A stretch of 64,000 nt of DNA from Lamellibrachia columna (Eukaryota; Annelida; Polychaeta; Sabellida; Siboglinidae), in the NCBI GenBank assembly GCA_963662155.1, contig OY759273.1, positions 31,403,536 through 31,467,535 on the forward strand, given 5' to 3'. The notes under the pieces are model-generated. The model searched no databases, was not told where the DNA came from, and worked only from the letters and a program-made list of their open reading frames with translations. Shown in pieces: positions 34,801 through 46,100 of this stretch. Numbering within the stretch: the stretch's first letter is position 1; each line of letters begins with the position of its first letter. Both the position numbers and the translations under genes were made by a program.

Positions 34801-36853
34801 AACTTCGTACAACTTTGCACAACTTCACACAACTTTACACAACTTCGCAGGCGTGGAGTGGAGTGGAGAACTTCCAATATGCAAACTTCCAAAGCTAAAA
34901 CTTCCAACTTGCAGACTTCCAACTCGCAAACTTCACACAAAATGTGTGTGCGGTGAAGCAAACTTCCAACTTACAAACTTTCATAACATAAACTTTCAAA
35001 ACGTGTATGTGTGTGACGTGAAGCAAACTTCCAACTTACACATTTTTCACAACACAAACTTTCAAAACATGTGTGTGCGGTGAAGCAAACTTCCAAAACT
35101 TACAACTTACAAACTTTCATAACATAAACTTTCAAAACATGTGTGTGCGGTGAAGCAAACTTCCAATTTGCAAACTTCCAAAGCACAAACTTCCAACTGG
35201 CAGACTTCCAACTCGCAAACTTCACACAACTTCGTACAACTTTGCACAACTTCACACAACTTTACACAACTTCGCAGGCGTGGAGTGGAGTGGAGAACTT
35301 CCAATATGCAAACTTCCAAAGCTAAAACTTCCAACTTGCAGACTTCCAACTCGCAAACTTCACACAAAATGTGTGTGCGGTGAAGCAAACTTCCAACTTA
35401 CAAACTTTCATAACATAAACTTTCAAAACGTGTGTGTGTGACGTGAAGCAAACTTCCAACTTACACATTTTTCACAACACAAACTTTCAAAACGTGTGTG
35501 CGGTGAAGCAAACTTCCAAAACTTCCAACTTACAAACTTTCATAACATAAACTTTCAAAAAATGGCGGTCAATTTCTCCATGCATGTCACATGGTTGTCA
35601 ATGTATCCATGCATGTCACATGATAGTCAATGTCTCCATGCATGTCACATTGCGGTCAATGTCTCCATGCACGTTACATGGCAGTCAATGTCTCCAAACA
35701 AATTTTCATGACACAAACTTTCAAAACATGTGTGTGCGGTGAAGCAAACTTCCAACTTACAAACTTTCATAACATAAACTTTCAAAACGTGTGTGTGCGG
35801 TGAAACAAACTTCCAAAGCACAAACTTCCAACTGGCAGACTTCCAACTCGCAAACTTCACACAACTTCGTACAACTTTGCACAACTTCACACAACTTTAC
35901 ACAACTTCGCAGGCGTGGAGTGGAGTGGAGAACTTCCAATATGCAAACTTCCAAAGCTAAAACTTCCAACTTGCAGACTTCCAACTCGCAAACTTCACAC
36001 AAAATGTGTGTGCGGTGAAGCAAACTTCCAACTTACAAACTTTCATAACATAAACTTTCAAAACGTGTGTGTGTGACGTGAAGCAAACTTCCAACTTACA
36101 CATTTTTCACAACACAAACTTTCAAAACGTGTGTGCGGTGAAGCAAACTTCCAAAACTTCCAACTTACAAACTTTCATAACATAAACTTTCAAAAATGGC
36201 GGTCAATTTCTCCATGCATGTCACATGGTTGTCAATGTATCCATGCATGTCACATGATAGTCAATGTCTCCATGCATGTCACATTGCGGTCAATGTCTCC
36301 ATGCACGTTACATGGCAGTCAATGTCTCCAAACAAATTTTCATGACACAAACTTTCAAAACATGTGTGTGCGGTGAAGCAAACTTCCAACTTACAAACTT
36401 TCATAACATAAACTTTCAAAACGTGTGTGTGCGGTGAAACAAACTTCCAAAGCACAAACTTCCAACTGGCAGACTTCCAACTCGCAAACTTCACACAACT
36501 TCGTACAACTTTGCACAACTTCACACAACTTTACACAACTTAGCAGGCGTGGAGTGGAGTGGAGAACTTCCAATATGCAAACTTCCAAAGCTAAAACTTC
36601 CAACTTGCAGACTTCCAACTCGCAAACTTCACACAAAATGTGTGTGCGGTGAAGCAAACTTCCAACTTACAAACTTTCATAACATAAACTTTCAAAACGT
36701 GTGTGTGTGTGTGACGTGAAGCAAACTTCCAACTTACACATTTTTCACAACACAAACTTTCAAAACGTGTGTGCGGTGAAGCAAACTTCCAAAACTTCCA
36801 ACTTACAAACTTTCATAACATAAACTTTCAAAAATGGCGGTCAATTTCTCCAT
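31873..36853 (-). repeat. Right-arm higher-order tandem array
   Basis: Inverted counterpart of the left array. From the centre outward the periods are 427, 488, 427, 502, 488, 427, 427, 635, 634. The left arm, in the same direction, gives 427, 488, 427, 504, 427, 488, 427, 635, 634. The unit with the extra ATGGCGGTCAAAACATG module near 34,205 therefore sits one unit closer to the centre than its left-arm partner near 28,670. Confidence 0.9.
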
Positions 36854-38942
36854 GCATGTCACATGGTTGTCAATGTCTCCACGCATATCACACAGTGGTA
36901 AATGTCTCCATGCATGTCACATGGTGTCAAATGTCTCCATACATATCACACAGCTTCTCGTCATACTCCCGTCATCGCTGCCACAATGTTGTTCTCCTGC
37001 TGGCTTTTGATATTGGCATACATAGCGTGCACTACCTTATTTGTTATTGTTCTGTATGCGGATTACGTCAGCAGCATGTCCTGACACGTTTATAGCTTTC
37101 GTCAGCTGTACGTCGGTATGACAAGAAAATTTAGAGTCCTCTGTCTAACGTTTGTGGACAATGTTACTACACTATATATGTGTGCTGGGTAAATTGTAGG
37201 AATTATGGGTAAATTGAAGGAATTATGGGTAAACTGTAGGAGTTATGGGTAAAGTGTACAGGCGCATTATTTTAAAATATTGACATATAACGACAATATG
37301 TTGATGGTACACTTTCCGTGACGCGTCTGATGCCGTTTACGTCAGCTGCATGTCCTTATTTGGTATTGTTGTGTGTGCAGCATACGTCAGCTGCATGTCC
37401 TGACACGTTTATAGCTTACGTCAGCTTTACGTCGGTATGGCAAGAGACTTTACAGTCCTCTGTCTAACGTTTGTGGACGATATTGTGTCATTATTTTCAA
37501 ATATTTAATAAAATGTCCTTGTACTCTTATTCAATAGGAGACTTATGGGTAAATTGTAGGAATTATGGGTAAACTGTAGGAGTTATGGATACAATGTAAA
37601 AGCGCATTATTTTTAAATATTTACATATAAAGAAAATATAGTACGATATCGTGTTTTGTTCATTTTTCGTCTCCTCGTTAGGTCCTTTGATCTCAGTTAT
37701 TAATTACCCTGTTAATGACCACTGTTAACTTACTCTTTCATCTCAGTTATTAATGATACTATTAATGACCGCTGTTAACGGACAGTCGTTCCTATGTCCA
37801 CTATCGCGGTTACTGTTACCACGGATACTCGCGCGAAAACATTACGCGGCTAGCGTATAGCCATCGCGCAGTTAAAAAGTTGGGCGGCACGCGAATACGA
37901 CTTACTTTGGTCCCGGAAGCAGTGTTGTACTTCGTTTTCATATATATTAAATTTTGCTTGAACTGATATTCCCGTCTTGTATCGAGTTCTCGTTCCCATT
38001 GCGTGTGTGCATATGTTCGTCTCCTTACTAGGTTAACGACCCTTCGACACATACACGTAACTAGGTCAATGTTCGTTCCTCCTCCAAAAAGACAAGACGA
38101 GTGGGAGCGTACAAGTCAAAGTCCACCAATAGCGGCTGACCAGTGTGAAAAAGACAAGACGAGTGGAAACGCACAAGCCAAAGTCCACTAGCAGCGACTG
38201 ACCAGTGTGAAAAAGACAAGACGAGCGGAAACGCACAAGCCAAAGTCCACCAACAGCGACTGACCAATGTGAGTGGGAGCGCACAAGCCAAAGTTCACCA
38301 ACAGCGACTGACCAATGTCAAAGTGGTCTTGTTGTTGTGAAAAGCCGCATTCAAAGAAGAACGGAGCGCGTACTTGTAACATTGTCGCTGATTGACGCGA
38401 TTGCAACGTTGTTATGAATAATATCCTTTGATCTCGCAGCATGATTTACCGTGGTATGGACAAGATGCGTCACGATGCTAATTTTCATACGGATTGATTC
38501 AGAAAACAAATAAAACTTATGTAACCGTAACATCCTCCTAAACACGCGTTAGAACACTCATTCACTTGTAAATGGACGTGATTCTAGTACACGGGAACAA
38601 TAAAATATGTGTTCGTCTTTTATACCAATAAACAAACACGCGTAGAACTTATCGAAACCACATATTCGACTGCAACGATTTCGCTATGGTTATATGCAAA
38701 TCGTCAATGTTGTATAGATATGAGATTCGTACAAAGCTCGTTCCTCCTCCAGTCGCTAGGGGCGCTTACGTCACGCACGCTCCGATACCACCGCCAGGGG
38801 GCGCTCCAAGGTCTAGTGCTGCTTTCTGATTGGCTGCGCGCACTCAGAAGCGGTAGGGCGATATTAGGGTGTTTTGCCTTTGATGTTTGGGTCACGTGAC
38901 TGTGCTCTCAATTTGATGTCTCAGAAACCTCCACTAACTACT
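36853..38942 (-). repeat. Right arm, outer domain
   Basis: Inverted copy of 24,370-26,460, including the mirrored ~62-bp repeats (about 38,078-38,330) and the TTATGGGTAAA arrays. I saw no rearrangement relative to the left arm. Confidence 0.75.
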
Positions 38943-38948
38943 GCCCTT
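38943..38948 (+). repeat. Target-site duplication of the palindrome, right
   Basis: GCCCTT directly after the right arm, identical to 24,364-24,369. Confidence 0.6.
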
Positions 38949-39262
38949 ATATCCGAGTAATCTTGCATTGTTGCTCTGTCCAGTGTCAGTGATATTTAGT
39001 TGCACCCCCCCCCCCCCGAACTTGTCCCGGCACCTGGGCGGACTTGCTCTGACATGGGGCAAGTCCGCCCATGCTTGGGTAGGTCTACTAAGAGTCAGCT
39101 TTGGATATTGCCTTGTAACAGTTTTGCCATTTGTTGATAGCACAAATGTGGACAAGATATTTGCGTTCAATTTAAGGCCGAAACTGATCATCTAGCTCTA
39201 CAAATATAGTCTCCAGATCTAGTAGAGTGTCCAAGGGGGCGGACTAGCCACGGTCTCCCCTA

Positions 39263-39432
39263 CAGTTTTCATGTTTATGCATGCATCTATCAGGTAACAA
39301 TTTTTATTGTATCTAATAGTGGTATTATATATATTTTTTCAAACTAATCGATCCCTTCACACTTGCTTGTCCGAACTGCCAGCGCACCTACTGTATTCAC
39401 TGCGCCAACGCGCCAACGCGCCAACGCGTGGT
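39263..39432 (-). repeat. Fragment of the (TA)n-associated repeat with GCGCCAAC units
   Basis: CAGTTTTCATGTTTATGCAT through CTAATCGATC, then CACTTGCTTG and CGCCAACG tandem units. This is the reverse complement of the region after the (GACA)n tails at 23,417-23,560 and 49,160-49,357. Confidence 0.7.
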
Positions 39433-39433
39433 T

Positions 39434-39713
39434 GATGACATTATTAGCAACGTTTGCTAAGCCTTAGGTGTGAGATGGTGTTAGTCGACTTCGACAATCG
39501 CTACCAGCCTACCGTACACCACGACAATATCTGCGATCTGTAACTTGCAATGGTTGACTTTTAAAAGAAGAACTGTTCATGTATTAGCTTTATTGATGAT
39601 TCATGCATGTACATTATGCTGTGTAAATATAAATAGTGAAATGCTAACTTGAAAATCTTGTCGAGGGTTTACTTGGGGCCCACGAAAGTGCCGGGTGCTT
39701 AGGGCCCACGACA
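39434..39713 (+). mobile_element. 3' fragment of the hAT element
   Basis: Nearly the same sequence as 20,856-21,175 of the complete hAT copy: CTAAGCCTTAGGTGTGAGAT, ATCGCTACCAGCCTACCGTA and the GGGCCCACGAAAGTGCCGGG end block. The terminal CCGCCACTG is missing. The left part joins the GCGCCAAC repeat directly. A degraded, non-coding relic of the same family. Confidence 0.88.
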
Positions 39714-42700
39714 GTAGTAGAGAATTAGGTCCTACCCGCCAAATTCAGGAGACCACGTTCACGAATCACTTCCGTGCGCAGCGCCTCCTAGCGACCGTAG
39801 CGTGACGAGCCGATGTGGTAATCGGCGTCAAGCATGTTGTTGTTGTAACTCGATACCTAGTAGACTACGAACGGCTGCGTTGTGTTGTAGGCCAAAGCAT
39901 TGAGGTCTGAACCGTTTGGAATCTTAGCAGTTCGCATGAAATAGGCGTGTGGAAACTGACAGTACGAAGGTAATGTATGGTGGATTGTTGCTCGATATTG
40001 AATGGCTATTATAAATACGATGTATGGAGACTTGTAATATATATATATATATATATATATATTCGTGACCTCTCGACACGGACTGAATCGATTGAAACTT
40101 TCGTTAATACGAGCGTGTGAGAAAAGTAACTTTTATTTTTAAATAGCGTCAGACCAATGCATGTTGTTGTTGTTGTTGTTGTTGTTGTTTTAAAATAGCG
40201 TTAGATCAATGCATGTTGTTGTAACTCGATACCTAACCGAAACAGCGGACTCGTTATTAAATAGCGTTAAATCACAGCGTAGACCGATGCATGTTGTTGT
40301 GCAAAATGTTAACATGGTCGCCAATGGGAAACGTAACAGGAGGCTGAACCCTGGCGTTCTGAGGTGCTGCTCGTGGTGACGAGAATCTAGACTAATTTGT
40401 TATGCCTAATGGCCCCTAGGCTTTGGTAATGCTGCGCAGCTATGACTTCTAGAAGCAAGCCTAAACATTGGACTCAAATATGCATTGTACTATTTCTTAA
40501 TGGAAACCTTTGCGTATGGAGAATATATGCGTAAGATGAATATATAATGTGCTTGCTTGATGCGCGCTGGTCTGCTTTATGACGTCACAGAACTCGATGA
40601 ACTCGTTTGCCACCATTTCGGTGACGTTCTATAGTCAGTAACATGCTTGTTCAGGTGACAGAGCAACTTTTCCACCAGTTTCGAGTAGGTGGGCGTGTAG
40701 GTTTACTTACCAAATTTATTCTTTCTTAATACCGTGATTATGGCGGGGATCATGGGATCCTTGTCCTTCATCACCGACCCGGGCTGGATGCCGGGTAACC
40801 GGGTAACCGGGTAGACCGCGCAGGCCGCCCGACATAAGTGTCGAGTCCGAGTCGATACGACGCCTATGACGGATGTAACACAATATGGAGTGTGCAGAAA
40901 AAAATGGATGTTGCGTGGCAGCAGGTCATCCGGTTATTTCATCCCCGGGTGAGATCTTACGACCAAGACATTACTTTTAGTTCTGAAGTTTCGTCTGTAT
41001 TGAATTAGCGAGACAAGTAATGCTACACGGCAATGCCCTTAGTCAAGCCTTCAGTCAAGGACTCGTGACTCCTGGCAAGTCATTGTGTAACACGAAGGAG
41101 AATGAATTGCGAAAGAAATATATAACTGATGATAAAGCAGTTAAACGTTATGAGCAAGCACGGCTTGTGCCATTCATTATACGGCTATGATGCAATCACC
41201 GAACGAATCATTTGTCAAAATATTCAACGGAAAAGCAAAACATAATTCAAAGGAGATTAGGTAATTAGCCTATGCACACAGAGTTTCTGGTGTAGGCTAC
41301 GTAGTATATTTACGGCAGGTATGGCGTCTCATCCATGAGACATCCATCCATCATTCTCGCTGGAGGTTCGGCTGATGGCTAGACCGAGTCATCATTAAAA
41401 CGTTGTAACGATGACGCCACACGAATTGTGTTCCATGTCACCGATATGTCTATGACAAACTCCCTATCAATATGCACTGCGATGATATACATTGTCTGGT
41501 AATTTTACTGCAAGATTACACCAAGTCTTGTGAAATATGTATGCAACCAGGTCATTGTCGTAAAACGATTACGCAAGCAGGCTGTCATCTGAAACAATAT
41601 TCTCAACGCTCTGTAAATTCAGAGCCAAACGAGAAGAACAAAGATGAAGCACATTCGTCCACAGGCCTGATCAAGACAGCCGTGCGGCCCCGGCCGACCA
41701 AGAGTCAATGTCTGCGTGAACCGCAATCTAAATATAGTATGACTTTGACCGTTAGCTGTTTTGCCGTTCGGGTCGAAATATTAAAATCAAATTAAATTAA
41801 AATTAAACTGGTAACGACCAAATTTATGCTTGATTGGAAACGTTTCTTCCGTTTCGAGCCAGTCGTTTGTGAAATGAAAGTAAACTAACTCGAATTTACG
41901 TTTTATTTTTATAATATTTAAATATCTCAAAATAAAGCGCGCAAGGTAAGTAATTAATTGACAAACAAGACACCACACCCCGTGACCTACACCATTCCGA
42001 TTACCGGCTGCGTTATGCTATTCCCGAAGCTATGCTTTCGACAAGTCTGCTGCTTTTACTGGGATTGTGTTAATGTACTCTATTAATAATCACGCTCTGT
42101 TTGCCTCTGCCAGTCTCGCCCCTTCTCGTATCTGTCTATAGAATGTCCTATTTTCATTATGTTACATGAACAATAACCAATGACTTCATGTTTGTTGCCT
42201 GCACTGGTCATTAAGCTGATCAATGTATTATTACTGGTTATATTACAAATCATTCTCCCGAAAGGTGGTCGTCTTCGCGCGTGCAGTCGCCAGAGAATAA
42301 TGCATTGCAACGTGGAACTATAGTACGTAGCAATACATCGTTGACACGAAGACGTAAACTACATTAGTAACAGGATGCACAGTCATCGTCATGAACACAA
42401 AACTGCGTAAATAGCCTACGCTGCGATATTGATTTTTTTAAATGAATGATGATTCTTTTAATGAATCTTACATGGTTACAACAGTGTTATGCGAAGTAGC
42501 ATGGCAGCAGTTGATGTTAACGGTGAACCGAAATGTAAGCCATCATGGCGTTGGTGAAACATGTTTATGGTGGGGGGCTCGCCGCCGCCAATTTCTTTTA
42601 TCCACGGAGAAGGTTATTATGATGTAAATATGCAAGTATAGTTATGCAAACAATACCTGCTGAATAGGTACGAGATGAATTGGAAGAAACAGGTATGTGC

Positions 42701-43010
42701 GTGCGCGTACGTCTGGGGGGAGGCTGCGGGTGTGAAAATGTTCAGAATTCTATTCGTTTTAACATGGATCACGTGGTGTTGTGGCGCTCGGGTGCAGAGT
42801 TCGAAAATCACGTGACGCGAGCAAACAAACTGTCGCATCCCTGGTCTAGCCAAGCCACTTCATTTCACAAAATGGGCTAAAATTTGGGCGATGTCTTTCC
42901 GGACTTCAGTGCCGAGACGAAAGTGGGGAGCGTAAAATTTCATGATTGGCTTGGCACTTCATAAGTTTCGTACATTTCAGCCTGTTCAGTGCTACTTTCC
43001 ACGATGCTTA
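39714..43010. other. Intergenic, no gene recognised
   Basis: Contains (TA)n at about 40,039-40,062 and a short GGGTAACC triplication near 40,793. Some open frames of 60-107 codons occur (for example 41,472-41,795), but I see no family motif, splice-site support or coding bias in them. Confidence 0.4.
40128..40300. repeat. Short tandem repeat block with ATGCATGTTGTTGT
   Basis: AAATAGCGT(C/T)A followed by ATGCATGTTGTTGT occurs three times (about 40,141, 40,192 and 40,259). A related GCATGTTGTTGTTG followed by TAACTCGATACCTA occurs at 39,831. The first copy contains a (GTT)n expansion. Confidence 0.7.
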
Positions 43011-43017
43011 TCAGTTC

Positions 43018-43120
43018 GGAGCGGCTAAATATGGTCGCATATGTATACTTCAACTGTACGTTTTGTTCTATTATAGCGCGGCTGCAACTGCAGGGGGCCG
43101 CGACCATATTTAGCCGCTCC
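43018..43120. mobile_element. 103-bp hairpin MITE-like element
   Basis: GGAGCGGCTAAATATGGTCG at 43,018 (21 bases with the next C) is matched by its perfect reverse complement ending at 43,120. The inner spacer is about 60 bp. It directly abuts the 91-bp tandem array. No target duplication was recognised. Confidence 0.6.
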
Positions 43121-43484
43121 GTCAGCACGTTACACATATGTAGGACATACTACGTCAGCACGTTACACATAAGCTCTACTGACTTCAATGCACCGCGCCC
43201 ATAATAAGAGTGTCAGCACGTTACACATATGTAGGACATACTACGTCAGCACGTTACACATAAGCTCTACTGACTTCAATGCACCGCGCCCATAATAAGA
43301 GTGTCAGCACGTTACACATATGTAGGACATACTACGTCAGCACGTTACACATAAGCTCTACTGACTTCAATGCACCGCGCCCATAATAAGAGTGTCAGCA
43401 CGTTACACATATGTAGGACATACTACGTCAGCACGTTACACATAAGCTCTACTGACTTCAATGCACCGCGCCCATAATAAGAGT
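43121..43484. repeat. 91-bp tandem repeat, four copies
   Basis: Units start GTCAGCACGTTACACATATG at 43,121, 43,212, 43,303 and 43,394 and are almost identical. Each contains an inner repetition of CAGCACGTTACACATA. Copies A (about 21,985-22,075) and C (about 45,285-45,345) of the same repeat family have a single unit or part of one, so this is a local expansion in copy B. Confidence 0.95.
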
Positions 43485-44038
43485 GTACATGTTTTACGAC
43501 ACCACACTGGTCATACATCGCGCAGTCAGACATCGCTCAGCCAAGTGTGAAGTCACATATTGGAGTAACATAGGAGACATTAGGGTAAGTAACATAGGGG
43601 ACACTAGAGTAAGTAACACAGGAGGACCAGGGTAAGTAACATAGGGGACACTAGGGTAAGTAACATAGGGGACAATAAGGGGTCATGACATTGCTGACAT
43701 TCCACCTTGATACGTGGCTCGTTTGCAATTTTCCAACAGCGCTGCCTCCATCAGAGGAATGTTTTCTATGGATATTGAGCACCGGATTTTGTCAGTGGCT
43801 CGAATATTTTCTATACGTCCTAGCACGTTTTCTTTCCCCGTCCCGTGAATGGTGAAACAATGTCACACCCAGTCAAGCTGTGGAACAGCAGAAGATCTAC
43901 TGCCTTGCACCGCCCAAGATTTGATGCAATTTTGTGAGCCCCTATATACCGGAATGTCTTCCCTGTACCAAGGGCGATCCACAGCACGGAAATGTTCAAT
44001 GGGGTGGCCAGTACTACTACTACGTCAGTTCGAATGTT
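43485..44038. mobile_element. Unclassified repeat element, copy B (3' part)
   Basis: Follows the same order as copies A and C: ACATGTTTTACGACACCACA, TAGGGTAAGTAACATAGG units, then the coding relic. About 130 bp of the coding relic are deleted near 43,785. The match ends at CGTCAGTTCGAATG, where unrelated sequence (the ORF1-like fragment) begins. Confidence 0.7.
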
Positions 44039-44835
44039 ATGTCATTTCCTCTATTTACAATTTTATCCACTTTCCTAATGATGGAATCCCCCATAAATAC
44101 CCGGGCTTTCCTCGCTTTCCCCTGTGATACTACATAAGCAAAGCTCCTTTCCTGTTGCACACTAATAGTGTACCCCCTTTCTCTCATATAATCAACCTTT
44201 ACTGTCTTACCACCTGGCAATCCCTCTCCACTCACCCGCTTACCTCTCTTTTGTTGCATTCTCAACCTCCTGTCATCTTTCTTCTTCTGATCTACAGTCT
44301 TATCCTTTTCTCTGCTCTTGTTATCCTCGACCATCCTGCCACCTGACAATCCATCTTCACTCACTCGGTTATCTTCCTTTTGTTGCACATTCTTCCTTTT
44401 TCCATCTTTCTTCTTCTTACCAGCTTTCTCCCTCACATTGCCACTGCTCTCCTTGTTCTCACCACCCCTGTTCTCCTCGTTTTCACTACCTCTGCTCTCC
44501 TCGTTCTCACCGCCTCTGCTCTCCTCAGTCTCACCACCTCTGCTCTCCTCGGTCTCACCACCTCTGCTCTCCTCGGTCTCACCACCTCTGCTCTCATCAT
44601 TCTCACCACCTCTGCTCTCTTCTGTCTCACCCTGCCCTGTCATCATCAAAATCATATGCCTTAGCTCAATCACCTGCTCCTGCAGATAGTTCACTGTCAT
44701 ACACCCCCTACACACGAAATGAAAATCATCTGCCTGCACCTCCGCCCACGAATTTACACACCCGGACTTTGCAAAGTCTATCCAGCTGTCGCAGCTAGAA
44801 CATATCAAATTACGTTTCGCCTTTACTTGGCGTTG
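44039..44835 (-). pseudogene. PHD-like / SGNH-like fragment, retrotransposon ORF1 candidate
   Basis: Open on the minus strand. It starts with a Cys-rich segment (CSSCDSWIDFAKSGCVNSW, then FVCRGC) that resembles a PHD-type zinc finger. A tandem acidic/basic block follows (units GETEESRG or GENEESRG, about nine), then a Lys-rich stretch. The end reads RVFMGDSIIRKVDKIVNRG, like the first block of SGNH-hydrolase-type domains found in some LINE ORF1 proteins. The frame then runs into copy B at 44,038 and is cut off. N-terminal residues beyond about 44,835 come from copy C sequence and are not original. Finger plus SGNH suggests a LINE or other transposon ORF1, but a truncated host gene is possible. 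Confidence 0.45.
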
Positions 44836-44837
44836 TA

Positions 44838-46100
44838 TATGGTTAGGTGTTATTATCTCTTTTAAGTGCATAACCACAAAACCATGACTATTGTTTCGCT
44901 TTAAGGTGATCAACTTACCCTAGTTACCCTGTGTTACTCCAATATCTGACTTCACAACCGTCTGAATGTTTGATTGAACTTAGCGGTGTCTGACCAGTAT
45001 GATGTCGGCGCGGGCGCATTGATCTGACGTCGGTAGTGCGTCTGTGTAACGTGAGGACGCAGTGTATCCCATCCATGTAGACTGTCTTTGTTCTTCCGTG
45101 TTAATCGATGCGTCATTAATCATCATACGGTTAACCAATACTTAAGAGCTGTAGACTGTCTTTGTTCTTCCGTGTTAATCGATGCGTCATTAATCATCAT
45201 ACGGTTAACCAATACTTAAGAGCGTTATTATTCTACTTAAGTTTCACCGAGCGGCAGTGAGTAAACGGATATGTGGGACATACTACGTCAGCACGTTACA
45301 CATAAGCTCTACTGACTTCAATGCACCGCGCCCATAATAAGAGTGAACATGTTTTACGACACCACACTGGTCATACATCGCTCAGTCAGACATCGCTCAG
45401 TCAAGTGTGAAGTCAGATATTGGAGTAACATAGGAGACACTAGGGTAAGTAACATAGGGGACACTAGAGTAAGTAACACAGGGGGACCAGGGTAAGTAAC
45501 ATAGGGGACACTAGGGTAAGTAACATAGGGGACAATAAGGGGTCATGACATTGCTGACATTCCACCTTGGTACGTGGCTCGTTTGCAATTTTCCAACAGC
45601 GCTGCATCCGTCAGAGGAATGTTTTCTATGGATATTGAGCACCGTGCGAAAATGTGTTTCCTGGCTTCATTCACAGTCTCCAGTATACACGTTCTACTGT
45701 TCAGCAATACGGTGAATTTCTGGATGATTTGTAGTTCAGCTAAGTGGAGATGGGACGGTGCTACATCAAGATTCAGAAGGGATTTTGTCAGTGGCTCGAA
45801 TATTTTCTATACGTCCTAGCACGTTTTCTTTCCCCGTCCCGTGAATGGTGAAACAATGTCACACCCAGTCAAGCTGTGGAACAGCAGAAGATCTGCTGCC
45901 TTGCACCGCCCAAGATTTGATGCAATTTTGTGAGCCCCTATATACCGGAATGTCTTCCCTGTACCAAGGGCGATCCACAGCACGGAAATGTTCAATGGGG
46001 TGACGGCCAGTACTACTACTACGTCAGTTCAAATGGTAACTTCCCTGTATCATTGGCCTACACAGTCAGCTACATGTATCATTATCCTAGTGTCCGCCTC
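44838..46100. mobile_element. Unclassified repeat element, copy C
   Basis: Starts ATGGTTAGGTGTTATTATCT. It has the inverted-repeat arm (TTACCCTAGTTACCCTGTGT and the block after it), an extra direct duplication of about 73 bp at 45,077-45,222 (CTGTCTTTGTTCTTCCGTGT twice), the right arm near 45,345-45,450, the GGGTAAGTAACA units and the coding relic. It continues past CGTCAGTTC into the longer gene relic up to about 47.6 kb. Confidence 0.65.

Larger units (their letters stand above)
24370..38942. mobile_element. Giant foldback palindrome, 14.57 kb
   Basis: The left arm 24,370-31,642 and the right arm 31,672-38,942 are inverted copies. Paired positions sum to 63,312 at the outer end and 63,314 at the centre, so net indel difference is about two bases over 7.27 kb. 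The ends read AGTAGTTAGTGGAGGTTTCT and its complement. From the outside in, each arm has about 2.1 kb of mostly unique DNA, about 5 kb of tandem array and about 200 bp of unique DNA at the centre. No transposase or other gene is recognisable; the open frames are repeat by-products. Long inverted arms made of tandem repeats around a small loop are the hallmark of foldback elements (Drosophila FB, Galileo, sea-urchin TU). A 6-bp duplication with AG termini would also suit a Polinton derivative. Confidence 0.8.
24093..39260. mobile_element. TA-flanked TIR transposon carrying the giant palindrome
   Basis: The left end reads GGGGAGACCGGGGCTAGTCC and continues GCCCCC. The right end, on the minus strand, reads GGGGAGACCGTGGCTAGTCC and continues GCCCCC: a 26-bp inverted repeat with one mismatch. 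TA lies outside both ends (24,091-24,092 and 39,261-39,262). Without the palindrome the element would be only about 590 bp, so the host element is MITE-sized. AGTCCGCC occurs at least five times near the two ends in both orientations. A partial relative lies at 49,690-49,803. The TA duplication fits Tc1/mariner-type insertion, but I do not recognise the family. Confidence 0.75.

Noticed and set aside
26655..36657. Dozens of LEVCELEVC, NFQLANF and WKFASWK-type frames
   Set aside because: They repeat with the tandem array and mirror between arms. They are by-products of short repeated words.
24370..38942. Palindrome as a pure assembly or hairpin-read artefact
   Set aside because: Not excluded, but the flanking GCCCTT duplication, nesting in a TIR element and different unit order in the arms make it the less likely explanation.
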